Made by a program: the position numbers and the translations under genes. From positions 437,138 through 501,137 of the forward strand of contig JAEUMQ010000001.1 of NCBI GenBank assembly GCA_016791425.1: a stretch of DNA of 64,000 nucleotides, given 5' to 3'. The DNA is from Hyphomonadaceae bacterium. Lineage in GTDB: Bacteria > Pseudomonadota > Alphaproteobacteria > Caulobacterales > Aquidulcibacteraceae. Shown here piece after piece: positions 25,097-33,899 of this stretch. Under the pieces are notes generated by a model. The model ran no database searches and had not been told where the DNA came from. It was given only the letters and a program-made list of their open reading frames with translations. Positions within the stretch are counted from its first letter, which is position 1; each line of letters opens with the position of its first letter.

Positions 25097-27610
25097 ATGC
25101 GCAACTTTCTTTACGCAGGCGTATTCGCCGCAGCGTTCACCGCCTACGCGCCCACGGCCCACGCACAGGACGGAAACGAGACAGCCGACGCCCGCGGCAA
25201 CGAGATCGTGGTTACCGCGCAGCGCCGCGAACAGGCGCTGCAGGACGTTTCCATCGCCGTCACCGCCGTTGGCGCCGACCGGCTCGCAACGGCCCAGATC
25301 CACAACATCGAGGATCTCCAGCTCGTCGTGCCTTCGATCTATCTGGGCAACGATTTCAATATGGCCAAGACGTTCATCCGCGGCGTCGGCGCCAACACGT
25401 CCACCACCGGCAGCGAGACCGGCGTCGCGATGCACGTCGATGGGGTGTTCGTCGCGCGCGCCGAGGCGCAGCTGACCTCGCTCTTCGACCTGCAGCGCGT
25501 CGAGGTGTTGCGCGGTCCCCAAGGCACGCTGTACGGCCGCAACGCGGTTGGCGGCTCGATCAACCTCATCACCGCCAAGCCGACGCGCGAATGGGAGGGC
25601 TATGCGCGCGGCACGGTCGGCAATTATGGGGCGATCAACGCCGACGCCGCCATCGGCGGCCCGATTTTCGGCGATCGGGTGCTCGGGCGGATCGCTTTCT
25701 CCAGTCAGCTGCGCGACGGCTTCGGCGAGAACCCCGTCACCGGTCATGACGTGGATGATCTCAGTCGCCAGATGGCGCGCGCGCACCTGATGTTCGAACT
25801 CTCCGACGATTTCGACATCCTGCTGACAGGCGAATACTACACCCAGGAGGACGCCTCGCGCGCCCTCAAGTTCCGGCGTGAATCCTATCCCGGACTCGTG
25901 CGCCTGCGCGCCCTTGGCATCTCGCCGCCGCCCGGTCTCGTGCGCGGCTATGCGACGGACCCTCGGGATCTCGCCTCCGAGATCGATCCGCGTACGGAGA
26001 CTGAAGCCTGGGCGACGACGGCGACCACGAACTGGCGCCTGAACGACGTGTTCAAGCTCACCAACATCACATCGTATCGCTCTATTGACGGCTACATCCT
26101 GCAGGATCTCGACGTCTCGTCAGTGGTGAACAGCCTCGCCGCCAATGGCCAGAACTCGACCGCGCAGCGTCGCGACATCTTCAGCCAACAATTCAGTTCC
26201 GAGCTGCAGCTGACGTTCGAGGCGGACGGGATCAACGGCGTGCTCGGCGCGTTCTACTTCACCGAGAACCAGAAGCCCGTCGATACGATCGACGCAGATC
26301 CGCTTGTGGGCCAACCGCACATCCTTCCGATCATCAACAATCCCGCGCTTGGCGCCTTCGCGCCGATCAGCGCGACCGGCCTGCAGGTGAACGGCGTCAA
26401 CGTAGCGGCCGCGCCGATAAGCCTGACCGGCGCGCTCAACACCTGCAACACGTTCGATCGTCAGGACGATGTCGGCGTCCCTGGCCAGACGCTCATTCCC
26501 AAGCGCGTGTGCATCGCCTCCGATCTGCAGTCCGACGCCTGGGCCGTCTTCGGACAGGTCGTGTTCAATCTCGGACGTCTGTCGCCCAGCCTGGAGCCCT
26601 TCTCGCTCAAGCTCGGCGGCCGCTATTCGAACGAGGAAGTGTCGGCGGCCAACCCCTCGATCATTCTCGCGCGCAACGGCCTGGGGCCGATCATCCAAAC
26701 CACTCACCTTGTCAACACACGCGAGTTCGAGAGCTTCACCCCGGAGGTGGGCGTCGAATGGCGCCCGACCGACGACATCCTCGTCTATTATACGTACTCC
26801 GAAGGCTTCAAGGCTGGCGCCGGCCAGAACGGCGCACCGGACGCCAACTCGGGCTGGATATCCCTCATCGTGGATCCTGAGGAAATTCAGAACCACGAGG
26901 CCGGCTTCCGCAGCACCTGGGCCGACGGCCGTCTCACGTTCAACGTGGCGGCCTTCACCTACGAACTGCAGGGCCAACAGATCAACAAGACGCTTCCCGG
27001 CGGCGCCGCCGGCTTCTCCACCATTTGGCAGAACGCGGCGCAGACCTCCGCCGACGGCTTGGAGATCGAAGTCGCGGCCGCGCCCACCGACCGCTTCCGC
27101 TTCAATGGCTCGGTGACGTGGCTCGATTCCAAGTACGACAACTTCCTCACCGTCGATCCGCTCGATCCGCGCAACGTGTCCGGCGGCGTGTGCGCCGCCC
27201 CGGATCCGGCCTCAAGCTGCTTCGTCGCGCCGAACGGCGTATCCGTTCAGCTCGCCGGCAACCGCACGCGCAATTCGCCTGAATGGTCGGCGAACCTCCA
27301 TGCCGAGGTCGATCTCTTCGCGACGGCGGACGGTGGGCAGGTCACCGCGATGGGCGACGTCACCTATCGCGGCGACGTGTACTTCACCGAGTTTCAGCGT
27401 TTGCTCGAAGGCCAGGAGGCCTACACGATCCTGGACTTCAGCGTCCGCTACGTCTCCGGCGCCGATCATTTCACCGCCGACCTCTGGATCAAGAACGCCA
27501 CCGACGAGCTCGTCGGTTCGAGCACCTTCGCGCTCGCCACCGCCCGCACCCTCGGCGTGACGTACCTGCCGCCGCAGACCTACGGAGTGACGCTCGGCTA
27601 TCGCTTCTGA
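25097..27610 (+). CDS. TonB-dependent receptor (FecA/siderophore-like class)
   Basis: An 837-residue outer-membrane receptor. It has a signal peptide (about 1-23, ending AHAQD), a TonB-box region EIVVTAQRREQALQDVSIAV, a plug with VEVLRGPQGTLYGRNAVGGSI, and a beta-barrel ending GVTLGYRF with the terminal Phe expected for BAM-dependent assembly. The plug type is the one common in sphingomonads and Caulobacterales. The substrate is unknown. The start has AGGGGGATGAG ahead. Two stem-loops follow the stop codon. Confidence 0.93.
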   Translation: MRNFLYAGVFAAAFTAYAPTAHAQDGNETADARGNEIVVTAQRREQALQDVSIAVTAVGADRLATAQIHNIEDLQLVVPSIYLGNDFNMAKTFIRGVGANTSTTGSETGVAMHVDGVFVARAEAQLTSLFDLQRVEVLRGPQGTLYGRNAVGGSINLITAKPTREWEGYARGTVGNYGAINADAAIGGPIFGDRVLGRIAFSSQLRDGFGENPVTGHDVDDLSRQMARAHLMFELSDDFDILLTGEYYTQEDASRALKFRRESYPGLVRLRALGISPPPGLVRGYATDPRDLASEIDPRTETEAWATTATTNWRLNDVFKLTNITSYRSIDGYILQDLDVSSVVNSLAANGQNSTAQRRDIFSQQFSSELQLTFEADGINGVLGAFYFTENQKPVDTIDADPLVGQPHILPIINNPALGAFAPISATGLQVNGVNVAAAPISLTGALNTCNTFDRQDDVGVPGQTLIPKRVCIASDLQSDAWAVFGQVVFNLGRLSPSLEPFSLKLGGRYSNEEVSAANPSIILARNGLGPIIQTTHLVNTREFESFTPEVGVEWRPTDDILVYYTYSEGFKAGAGQNGAPDANSGWISLIVDPEEIQNHEAGFRSTWADGRLTFNVAAFTYELQGQQINKTLPGGAAGFSTIWQNAAQTSADGLEIEVAAAPTDRFRFNGSVTWLDSKYDNFLTVDPLDPRNVSGGVCAAPDPASSCFVAPNGVSVQLAGNRTRNSPEWSANLHAEVDLFATADGGQVTAMGDVTYRGDVYFTEFQRLLEGQEAYTILDFSVRYVSGADHFTADLWIKNATDELVGSSTFALATARTLGVTYLPPQTYGVTLGYRF

Positions 27611-27621
27611 GGCAAGCCCTT

Positions 27622-27652
27622 ACGCACACCCGTCCTTGTGACGGGTGTGCGT
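27622..27652. terminator. Perfect 13-bp hairpin after TonB receptor
   Basis: ACGCACACCCGTC pairs perfectly with GACGGGTGTGCGT around a CTTGT loop, 11 bases after the receptor stop. No T-run follows, so it may protect the mRNA 3' end or act with the next terminator. Confidence 0.5.
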
Positions 27653-27670
27653 GCAAAGTTCGACGCAAAG

Positions 27671-27710
27671 AAAAAGCGCCGAGCCTCGGCGGCTCGGCGC
27701 TTCTTCGTTT
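27671..27710. terminator. Bidirectional intrinsic terminator
   Basis: The 11-bp stem AGCGCCGAGCC/GGCTCGGCGCT is flanked by AAAGAAAAA on one side and TTCTTCGTTT on the other. It can end transcripts of the TonB receptor (plus) and of the autotransporter (minus), whose stop is 10 bases away. Confidence 0.85.
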
Positions 27711-27720
27711 CCCCGCTAGC

Positions 27721-30700
27721 TCAGAAGCGGACGCGTGCGCCCAGCGTGCCGACGACGCTGCTCTCGTCCTCGCCGGCCGAGACACGCACATTGGCGCTGA
27801 TGTCGGCCCGCTCGTTGAACCGCAGCGTCATCCCGCCGCGCGCTTCGGCCACGAAGCGGCTGTCGTCGCCCGTGTCGAGCGTCGCCGCGGTCTGGCCGTC
27901 GAAGAAGGACACGTGGACTTCGCGGTCGCCCATGCCGTTCTCGTAATACACGCCCGCGCCGACCGACGGCAGCAGCGAGAGGTCATCGCCAAGGACGTAT
28001 TCCGTCTCGCCCCGGACGCGCGCCCCAACCGTGAGCGAGCTGGCCTCGAAATCATCGACCGCGACCCGCGCTTGGCTGGTGCCGGCCTCGGAATAGCCGT
28101 CGATGTTCGTGCTGTTGTAGTTGATCCTGGCCGAGGCGTTGAGGCGCCAATTGCCCATGTCGAACTTCCGCCCGAACGCGGCGAAGGCGTTGATCGTTGA
28201 GCCCTCGCTTTCGCCGGTGACGACCTGCGGCGCGTTGTTGAAGGTGACGTTCCGCGTCGTCTCGAAGTCGTACTTGCCGTACCCCGCGCCGGCGACGGCG
28301 TAGAGATCGTCCGATCTCCAATCGACATAGCCTGCCGCGACCACGCCGTCGGAATTGGTCTGGCCGGCCGCGCCGTCGAGTTCGGCTTCGCCGTTGATCA
28401 TGCCGACGGCCGCGCCGATCGAGACGCCGCCGAAGCGCGGCGAGCGACCGCCGCCCACGACGCCGTTGGTCGAGTAATCGAACCCGAGCGAGCTGTCGCC
28501 TTCGTCGCGCGTCATCGACCCGACGAGGCCGCGCGCCCAAAGGTTGCCGTCGCCTTCCTCGATCTCGTCGATGACCTGATCGGCAAGCTCATCGGCCGCC
28601 TGCGACAGGAGCGCGATTTGGCTCGATGGCGTGCCCGAACCAGCGGCCACCAGCGTCAGCGTCGACTGCCCGCCGACTTGTCCTGAGGGCGGCGGCGATT
28701 GCGGCGGCGGCGACTGCGGCGGCGGCGATTGCGGCGGCGGCGAAGCCGGCGGCGGCGACGTGAACGTCGTCGCCGCGTTGCCAGGCGCGCTTGCCTTGTA
28801 GGCGATCGCGACGCCGGTCGGCGCCTCGACCTGCGTGAACGTGCCGCTGACGCCGCCGGTAGCTGTCAGGAAGGTGAGGCCGCCGCCGTCGCCGGAGCCA
28901 AGCGAGACGAGCTGCAGTTTGCCGCCCAGCGTCGCGGTTCCGATGATGTTGAGCAGATCGACGCTCGAGTTCTGGAACTCGATCTTCAGGATGCCCGTCG
29001 GCGACTGCGAATAATTGCCAATGACATTCAGTGTGCCGATCGAATTGCCCGGCGACACCGTGCCCGCATTGTTGATGGCGCCGTTGATTGTGCCGGTGCC
29101 TTCAAGCGTGGCCCCCGCGGCGACATCGATGGCGGCGGCCGGGTCAAGCGCCAACGTCCCGGCGACATTCAAGGTGCCGCCCTGGACGTTGAGGTCGCCC
29201 AGCGTCTTGGCGCCCGTCAGCGACAAGCGCCCAAGTCCGGTCTTGTTGAGCGTGCCCGTGCCGGTGAACGTGCCGGAGAAGGTCGTATCCGTGCCGTTGG
29301 CGCCGGCCGAAAGGGCGTTGGCGCCAAGATTGACCGTGCCCGCTCCGGCGAGCGAGCCGATCGACTCCGCGCCAGTGATGGTGAGCGCGCCGCCGCCGCC
29401 GACAGTGACCGCCGATGCATCGCCGATGGCGTTTCCGCCGCCGGCGGTAAGCGTGCCGGCGTTGACGTTCGTGGCGCCGCTAGAAGTGTTGGCGCCGGTA
29501 AGCACGAGAGTGCCGGCGCCGAGCTTCGTGAGAGCGCCGGTTCCGGTGACCGCGCCGCTCGCCGTCACTTCCTCGCCCGCATCGGCGATGTCGATCGTGC
29601 CTCCGGCCGAGCCGGTGCTGATCGCGCGCGTCGTGGCGTCGAACGAAGTGCCGGTGATCCGGAGCGTGCCGCCGCCCAGCGCGATGGCGCCCGGGGCCGC
29701 GCCGAGCTGGCCGTTGTTCGAGACCTGCAGCGTGCCCGCCGAAATGGTGGTGCCGCCGGCATAGTCGTTTGTGCCGGAGAGCGTCAGGGTGCCGGCGCCC
29801 GACTTGGTGAGCGCGCCCGAGCCGGTGAGGTTGCCGCTCTGCGTGAACGACTCGCCAGTGACAACGCTCATCCCGCCGCCGCTCAGCGTGAGGTTTTGAG
29901 CGCTATCGACGCCCAACTCGAGCGTGCCGCCGCCCACGGTGACCGCGCCCAGGCCGAACGCGCTCGCGTGTCCTTGCCGCAGCGTGCCGGCGCTGATCGT
30001 CGTCGTGCCGTTATAGGTATTGTCGGCGCTGAGCACGAGCTTGCCGGCGCCGTTCTTGATCAAACCGACAGTACCGTCCCCGTTGGCGATCACGTTGCTG
30101 ATCGTGATCGTCTTGTTGTCGCCCGGCGCGAACGTGAGGTTGCCCGACTGGACGAATATGCCGCTGCCGGCCGCGCTGCCGGCGCCGCCTGCGCCGACGC
30201 CGCTGCCGCCGGTCACCGAGCCGCCGTTCATCGTCACGTTGCCCGTGACGTTGATCGAGCCGCCGGTGCGCACGAAGATCGCGCCGCCGAAGCCGGCGCC
30301 GCCGCCGCCGCCCGAACCGGACCCGGCGCCGCCGCCGAAGCCGCCCGCGCCTCCAGTTCCGCTACCGCCGCCAGCGAAATAACCGCCGCCGCCGCCGAAG
30401 TCGCCGGCGCCGCCGGTACCCCCGAACGTGCCCGCGCCACCGCCGCCGCCGAAGCCGCCCGCACCGCCGGTGCTGCCCGCGCCCACCGTGCCGCCGCCGC
30501 CGCCGCCGAAGCCGCCCTGACCGCCGGTCCCCGAACCGCCGCCGCCGCCGCCGAGTGGGCCGCCCGCGCCGCCTGCGAAGGCCGAACCGCCGCCGCCGCC
30601 GCCGCCGAGCGCGCCGTTGCCGGCGACGCCGCCATTATTGGCGCCGCCGCCGCCGCCGCCCGCCGCAGCGGCGTTTAGCCCCGAGTCGCCGCCTTCCGCG

Positions 30701-31566
30701 CTCGCCCCAGCGCCGTTGTTGGGATCGGGGAAGCCGGCCTCACCCGCAGCCGTGAAGCCCCCGCCCTCGCCGGCCCAGGAGAAGCCTGCGTCCCCGCCGG
30801 CAAAGCTCCACCCGCCGCCACCGCCGCCGGTTGTGGAGAAGAACGCGGTGCCGCCCGAGCCCAGGGCCCCGCCGCCGCCGCCGCCGGCATTGCCGGTTGT
30901 CCCCGACGATCCGGTCCCGGAGTTTCCCCCGTTGCCATAAAGGCCGCCGCCGCCGCCCGCGAGGCCGACGCCGCCGTCGCCGCCCATGCCGCCGCCGCCG
31001 CCGAGCACGGTGCTCGCCGTCGCATACGATCCGTTGCCGCCGATCGCAGAATTGTTGAGGAACGCAACGTCCCCGAGATTCACGGTCGCGCCCGAGTTCA
31101 CGAAGATCGCGCCGCCCGCGCCCAAGCCGCCGCCGGCGCCGTCGCCGCCTTGGGCGAGGCCATCCTTGATGGTGAGGTTGTCGAGGTTCAGCGTGCCGCC
31201 ATAGACCATGAACGGACGCCAAGCGTTTGAGCCCGAGCCGCCGTCGATGGTCTTGCCGTTGCCTACGATCGTCACAGTGCCCGCCACAATCGGGGAAACT
31301 GGGCCGGTGAGCACAATGTCAGCGCCGAGCTCGATGGTGAGCGTACCAGAGCCGCCGGACTGTGCGTGGTTCTTGAGCGCGGTTTCCAACTCCGCCGCGG
31401 TGCTCACGGTGACCGCTTCGGCGGTCGCTACGGTTCCGGCCAATGCCGCCGCCGCCGCGCTGGTCATGACCAACGCCTTCTCGACGACCGACCCCATATG
31501 GAAATCACCGGACTCGAAGCTGGAGCCCTTGCCGCTGACAACACGGCCGTTCTTGTTACGCAGCAT
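27721..31566 (-). CDS. Glycine-rich autotransporter beta-domain protein
   Basis: A 1281-residue type V secreted surface protein. In order: an extended signal region (about 1-50, hydrophobic part ALVMTSAAAAALAG); a short beta-helical start with polymorphic-membrane-protein-like repeats; a region of about 250 residues (roughly 185-438) made mainly of Gly with Ala, Ser and Asn in GGxGG steps; several autotransporter-associated repeats (SGAGTLTLSGTNDYAGGTTI and relatives, about 470-800); a proline linker of SPPPQ units (about 937-961); and a C-terminal autotransporter barrel (about 1007-1281) ending in VRF. No protease or lipase motif is seen, so adhesion or matrix function is inferred. ATG 31566 is preferred over GTG 31569. 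Confidence 0.9.
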   Translation of the reverse strand: MLRNKNGRVVSGKGSSFESGDFHMGSVVEKALVMTSAAAAALAGTVATAEAVTVSTAAELETALKNHAQSGGSGTLTIELGADIVLTGPVSPIVAGTVTIVGNGKTIDGGSGSNAWRPFMVYGGTLNLDNLTIKDGLAQGGDGAGGGLGAGGAIFVNSGATVNLGDVAFLNNSAIGGNGSYATASTVLGGGGGMGGDGGVGLAGGGGGLYGNGGNSGTGSSGTTGNAGGGGGGALGSGGTAFFSTTGGGGGGWSFAGGDAGFSWAGEGGGFTAAGEAGFPDPNNGAGASAEGGDSGLNAAAAGGGGGGANNGGVAGNGALGGGGGGGSAFAGGAGGPLGGGGGGSGTGGQGGFGGGGGGTVGAGSTGGAGGFGGGGGAGTFGGTGGAGDFGGGGGYFAGGGSGTGGAGGFGGGAGSGSGGGGGAGFGGAIFVRTGGSINVTGNVTMNGGSVTGGSGVGAGGAGSAAGSGIFVQSGNLTFAPGDNKTITISNVIANGDGTVGLIKNGAGKLVLSADNTYNGTTTISAGTLRQGHASAFGLGAVTVGGGTLELGVDSAQNLTLSGGGMSVVTGESFTQSGNLTGSGALTKSGAGTLTLSGTNDYAGGTTISAGTLQVSNNGQLGAAPGAIALGGGTLRITGTSFDATTRAISTGSAGGTIDIADAGEEVTASGAVTGTGALTKLGAGTLVLTGANTSSGATNVNAGTLTAGGGNAIGDASAVTVGGGGALTITGAESIGSLAGAGTVNLGANALSAGANGTDTTFSGTFTGTGTLNKTGLGRLSLTGAKTLGDLNVQGGTLNVAGTLALDPAAAIDVAAGATLEGTGTINGAINNAGTVSPGNSIGTLNVIGNYSQSPTGILKIEFQNSSVDLLNIIGTATLGGKLQLVSLGSGDGGGLTFLTATGGVSGTFTQVEAPTGVAIAYKASAPGNAATTFTSPPPASPPPQSPPPQSPPPQSPPPSGQVGGQSTLTLVAAGSGTPSSQIALLSQAADELADQVIDEIEEGDGNLWARGLVGSMTRDEGDSSLGFDYSTNGVVGGGRSPRFGGVSIGAAVGMINGEAELDGAAGQTNSDGVVAAGYVDWRSDDLYAVAGAGYGKYDFETTRNVTFNNAPQVVTGESEGSTINAFAAFGRKFDMGNWRLNASARINYNSTNIDGYSEAGTSQARVAVDDFEASSLTVGARVRGETEYVLGDDLSLLPSVGAGVYYENGMGDREVHVSFFDGQTAATLDTGDDSRFVAEARGGMTLRFNERADISANVRVSAGEDESSVVGTLGARVRF
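28688..28758 (-). repeat. 15-base tandem repeat coding for SPPPQ linker
   Basis: Nearly five units of a 15-base repeat (plus-strand form GGCGGCGGCGATTGC) encode the proline-rich linker of the autotransporter. Units differ by one to three bases. Such arrays can change copy number by slippage without breaking frame, since the unit is a multiple of three. Confidence 0.8.
30250..31010 (-). repeat. Glycine-codon-rich low-complexity region
   Basis: The plus strand is dominated by GCC/CCG steps that encode Gly on the minus strand in the autotransporter passenger. Short near-repeats (GGAGGFGGG, GGGGGGSG) recur without a fixed period. Open frames on the plus strand here are by-products of this composition. 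Confidence 0.75.
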
Positions 31567-31569
31567 CAC

Positions 31570-31876
31570 CCACCACCCTCAAAGGCGGGCGTTTCTCGAC
31601 GACCTCCGGGCCCGCGGAATGCCTGACGGTCTCCGCGTGTAAAGGGGTCAATTCCCCCCGCCCGGCCGCCTCACACCGCCCGGTCTAAGAGAATGTTAAC
31701 TTTCATTTTCGTGCCCGTGGCAATGGGCAAAACGAATCGCTGATGTAAATTTCATACGGAAGACGAATCGGCTCGGCGCGGACCGCCCAAAGCGAAGCCG
31801 GAAAACCGTTTGTCTTTCGGCAAAACCCCGTTTCTGGACGCGAAACCCGAACGTGGTTAACAACTGCATTAATTAA
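31570..31876. other. AT-richer divergent region between autotransporter and glucokinase
   Basis: About 307 bases without a supported gene. The part from 31690 to 31876 is clearly richer in A and T than its surroundings and must hold both promoters, but no single -35/-10 pair stands out. GGGG-TCAATT-CCCC at 31645-31658 makes a short hairpin in the autotransporter leader. TTAA occurs three times close to the glucokinase start (31857-31876). Confidence 0.5.
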
Positions 31877-32896
31877 ATGAGAGGGGATAATCTGACCCAC
31901 CGAAACCCCCTTGCCGGCGCCCCTGGCCTCGTCGGCGACATTGGCGGCACGAATTGCCGTTTTGCCCGTGCGACGGCGGGCTCGCCGGACCTGGTTTCGA
32001 TCGTCAGCCGCGCCAATGCGGACTTCGCAGGACCGCGCGAAGCGATCCAGGCCTATCTAGCCGCCAACCCCGCGCAAGGCCGCCCGCAATGGGCGGTGCT
32101 GGCCGCCGCCGGTCCTGTGCGCGCCAACGCGGTCGATCTCACCAACAATACGCCCTGGCGCATCGACGGCGCGGCGCTCGCCCGCGAGCTCGGCATCGCC
32201 GAAGTGCGCATCTGCAACGACCTGGCGGCGGTCGCCGCGGCCGTGCCGAGCCTGACGGAAGCGGACCTGGCCCCGGTCGGCGCGCCCCAAGCGCTGAAGC
32301 AGGAGCTGCCCATCGGCGTCGTCGGCGTCGGGACGGGCCTTGGCGTCAGCGGCGTGGTCTTCGCCGAGACCGAGATGGTCATCCTGGCCGGCGAGGGCGG
32401 CCACACCACCTTCGCGCCGACCGATCCGTTGCAGCGCGCGATCGCCGATCGCTTGGCGCCCCAGTTTGGGCGCCTGTCGAACGAGCGCGTGCTCTCGGGC
32501 GATGGCTTGCACCTGCTCTATGGCGCGCTCGCCGAGATCGAGGGCGCGCGGGCCGCCGCCGCCTCCGCGCGCGCGGTCAGCGAAGCCGCGATCGGCGGCG
32601 ATCCGCTCGCCCGCCGCGCGCTGGCGATCTTCAGCGAAGCGCTCGGCGCCTTCTGCGGCGACCTTGCCCTGACGCTGGGCGCGGGCGGGCTCTGCCTCTC
32701 CGGCGGGATGCTGAAGAACATGCAGGACGTGTTCGATGCGGGAGCCTTCCGCCAAGGCTTCGAGGCCAAGGGTCGCTTCGCCGACGATCTCCATGCCGTG
32801 CCGACCTGGCATGTCCGCCATCCTCAGCCCGCGCTGCTCGGGGCCGCCATGATGGCCGCCCGCCTCACCAATCTCCCGAACGTGCTGCGCCGCTGA
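31877..32896 (+). CDS. glk: Glucokinase
   Basis: Glucokinase phosphorylates glucose with ATP. The 339-residue protein has the phosphate motif LVGDIGGTNCRFA, the substrate segment NNTPWRI, NDLAAVA with the catalytic Asp, GVGTGLGVSG, and ILAGEGGHTTFAP with the Glu-Gly-Gly-His typical of bacterial Glk. The only in-frame ATG is 31877, which has no ribosome site upstream; an SD-like AGAGGGG lies inside the frame before a CTG at 31892, so the mRNA may be leaderless or start at CTG. It is convergent with the esterase gene. Confidence 0.92.
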   Translation: MRGDNLTHRNPLAGAPGLVGDIGGTNCRFARATAGSPDLVSIVSRANADFAGPREAIQAYLAANPAQGRPQWAVLAAAGPVRANAVDLTNNTPWRIDGAALARELGIAEVRICNDLAAVAAAVPSLTEADLAPVGAPQALKQELPIGVVGVGTGLGVSGVVFAETEMVILAGEGGHTTFAPTDPLQRAIADRLAPQFGRLSNERVLSGDGLHLLYGALAEIEGARAAAASARAVSEAAIGGDPLARRALAIFSEALGAFCGDLALTLGAGGLCLSGGMLKNMQDVFDAGAFRQGFEAKGRFADDLHAVPTWHVRHPQPALLGAAMMAARLTNLPNVLRR

Positions 32897-32899
32897 CTG

Positions 32900-32923
32900 C
32901 CCCTCTCCCGCAGCGGGACGGGG
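32900..32923. terminator. Hairpin between convergent glk and esterase genes
   Basis: CCCC...CCCG and CGGG...GGGG arms form an imperfect stem in the 28-base gap between the two converging stops. There is no T-run, so the terminator role is inferred from position. Confidence 0.35.
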
Positions 32924-32924
32924 A

Positions 32925-33866
32925 TCACCCGCCGGCGTGCCGGTTGAGAAAGGCGTCGATCCGGTCGTTGGCTTCGCGCGCGAGCGGGATGGGCAGGTTG
33001 TTGAAGCCGTGGACGCCGCCTGGATAGATTGCGAGCTCCGCCTCGTTCCCGGCGGCGATCCAGCGCACATACAGATAAAGGCTGTCGTCCAGAAAGGGAT
33101 CGAGCGTGCCCACCGTGAACAGCGCCGGCGGCATGCGATCGAGCTTGGCGTATGCCGCCGACATGTCCGGATCGCGCCGCCGCCCGACATCCGGCGCATA
33201 GGCGTTCGAGCAATCGTCGATGGCCGCCTTGTTAATCGGAAAGCTCGCCGCGCCGATCCAGGTCTGCGACGGCGATCCGGACGTGTCATAATTGCCGTAG
33301 GAGAGATTGGCCGCCTTGAAGCCAGTGAAGCCGTGCTTGTCCCTCAGCCGCACGAGGGTCGGAACTGCGAGCGTCGCGCCGGCGGATTCCCCGCCGATCG
33401 CGGCAAGCTCCGCCCCGAACTCCGTCTTGGCATTCTTCGCCAGCCAGAGCGCCGCCGCTTCCGCGTCGTCCCACGCCGCCGGATAGGGATGCTCCGGCGC
33501 CAGACGATAGCCGACGCTGACGCACGCCAGCCCCGTAGTATCGACGATCCGATCGAGCATCGGATCGTGCCGGTCCGCCCCGCTCATGACCAGGCCCCCG
33601 CCATGCAGGTGCATGTAGACGCCCTTGGGCGAAGGCGGCGCAACGACATGGAGCGTGATCTTCCGCCCGACCGCCTCCATGATGATCGTTCGCGCGCGCT
33701 CCGAGCGCGGCGCCGGCCCGAAGCTGACCTGGCGCCGCTCCTCCAGGGACATCTCCCGCCAGCTGCGCACGGGCGGCATGGTTCTCATCTGCGCGTTGAA
33801 CGCGGCCGTCTCCTCCGAGACCGCCTCGGGGCGGAAAAGCGTGGGATCGAGCGCGTGTCTGCTCAT
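32925..33866 (-). CDS. HSL-family alpha/beta hydrolase (acetyl-esterase type)
   Basis: A 313-residue esterase of the hormone-sensitive lipase family. The oxyanion motif is MHLHGGGLVMSG, the nucleophile elbow GGESAGA contains Ser161, the acid is in GTLDPFLDD, and the histidine is in GGVHGFNN. The ATG at 33866 is chosen because GGAG lies six bases upstream; ATG 33878 has no ribosome site. It follows the LLM flavin enzyme on the same strand by about 30 bases, so a shared transcript is likely. Substrates are probably short-chain esters. Confidence 0.9.
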   Translation of the reverse strand: MSRHALDPTLFRPEAVSEETAAFNAQMRTMPPVRSWREMSLEERRQVSFGPAPRSERARTIIMEAVGRKITLHVVAPPSPKGVYMHLHGGGLVMSGADRHDPMLDRIVDTTGLACVSVGYRLAPEHPYPAAWDDAEAAALWLAKNAKTEFGAELAAIGGESAGATLAVPTLVRLRDKHGFTGFKAANLSYGNYDTSGSPSQTWIGAASFPINKAAIDDCSNAYAPDVGRRRDPDMSAAYAKLDRMPPALFTVGTLDPFLDDSLYLYVRWIAAGNEAELAIYPGGVHGFNNLPIPLAREANDRIDAFLNRHAGG

Positions 33867-33899
33867 CGAATGCTCCATCGACTGAGAGGGAGACGCGCC

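Noticed and set aside
28688-28758. A short array that could be taken for CRISPR or a VNTR
   Set aside because: The 15-base units have no spacers and code in frame for the proline linker.
28699-30678. A long plus-strand frame opposite the autotransporter
   Set aside because: It is made of Ala/Arg runs forced by the glycine codons on the other strand; the minus-strand protein has coherent domains.
31857-31876. TTAA repeats resembling a CtrA site (TTAA-N7-TTAA)
   Set aside because: The spacing is 8 and 12 bases, not 7, so the consensus is not met.
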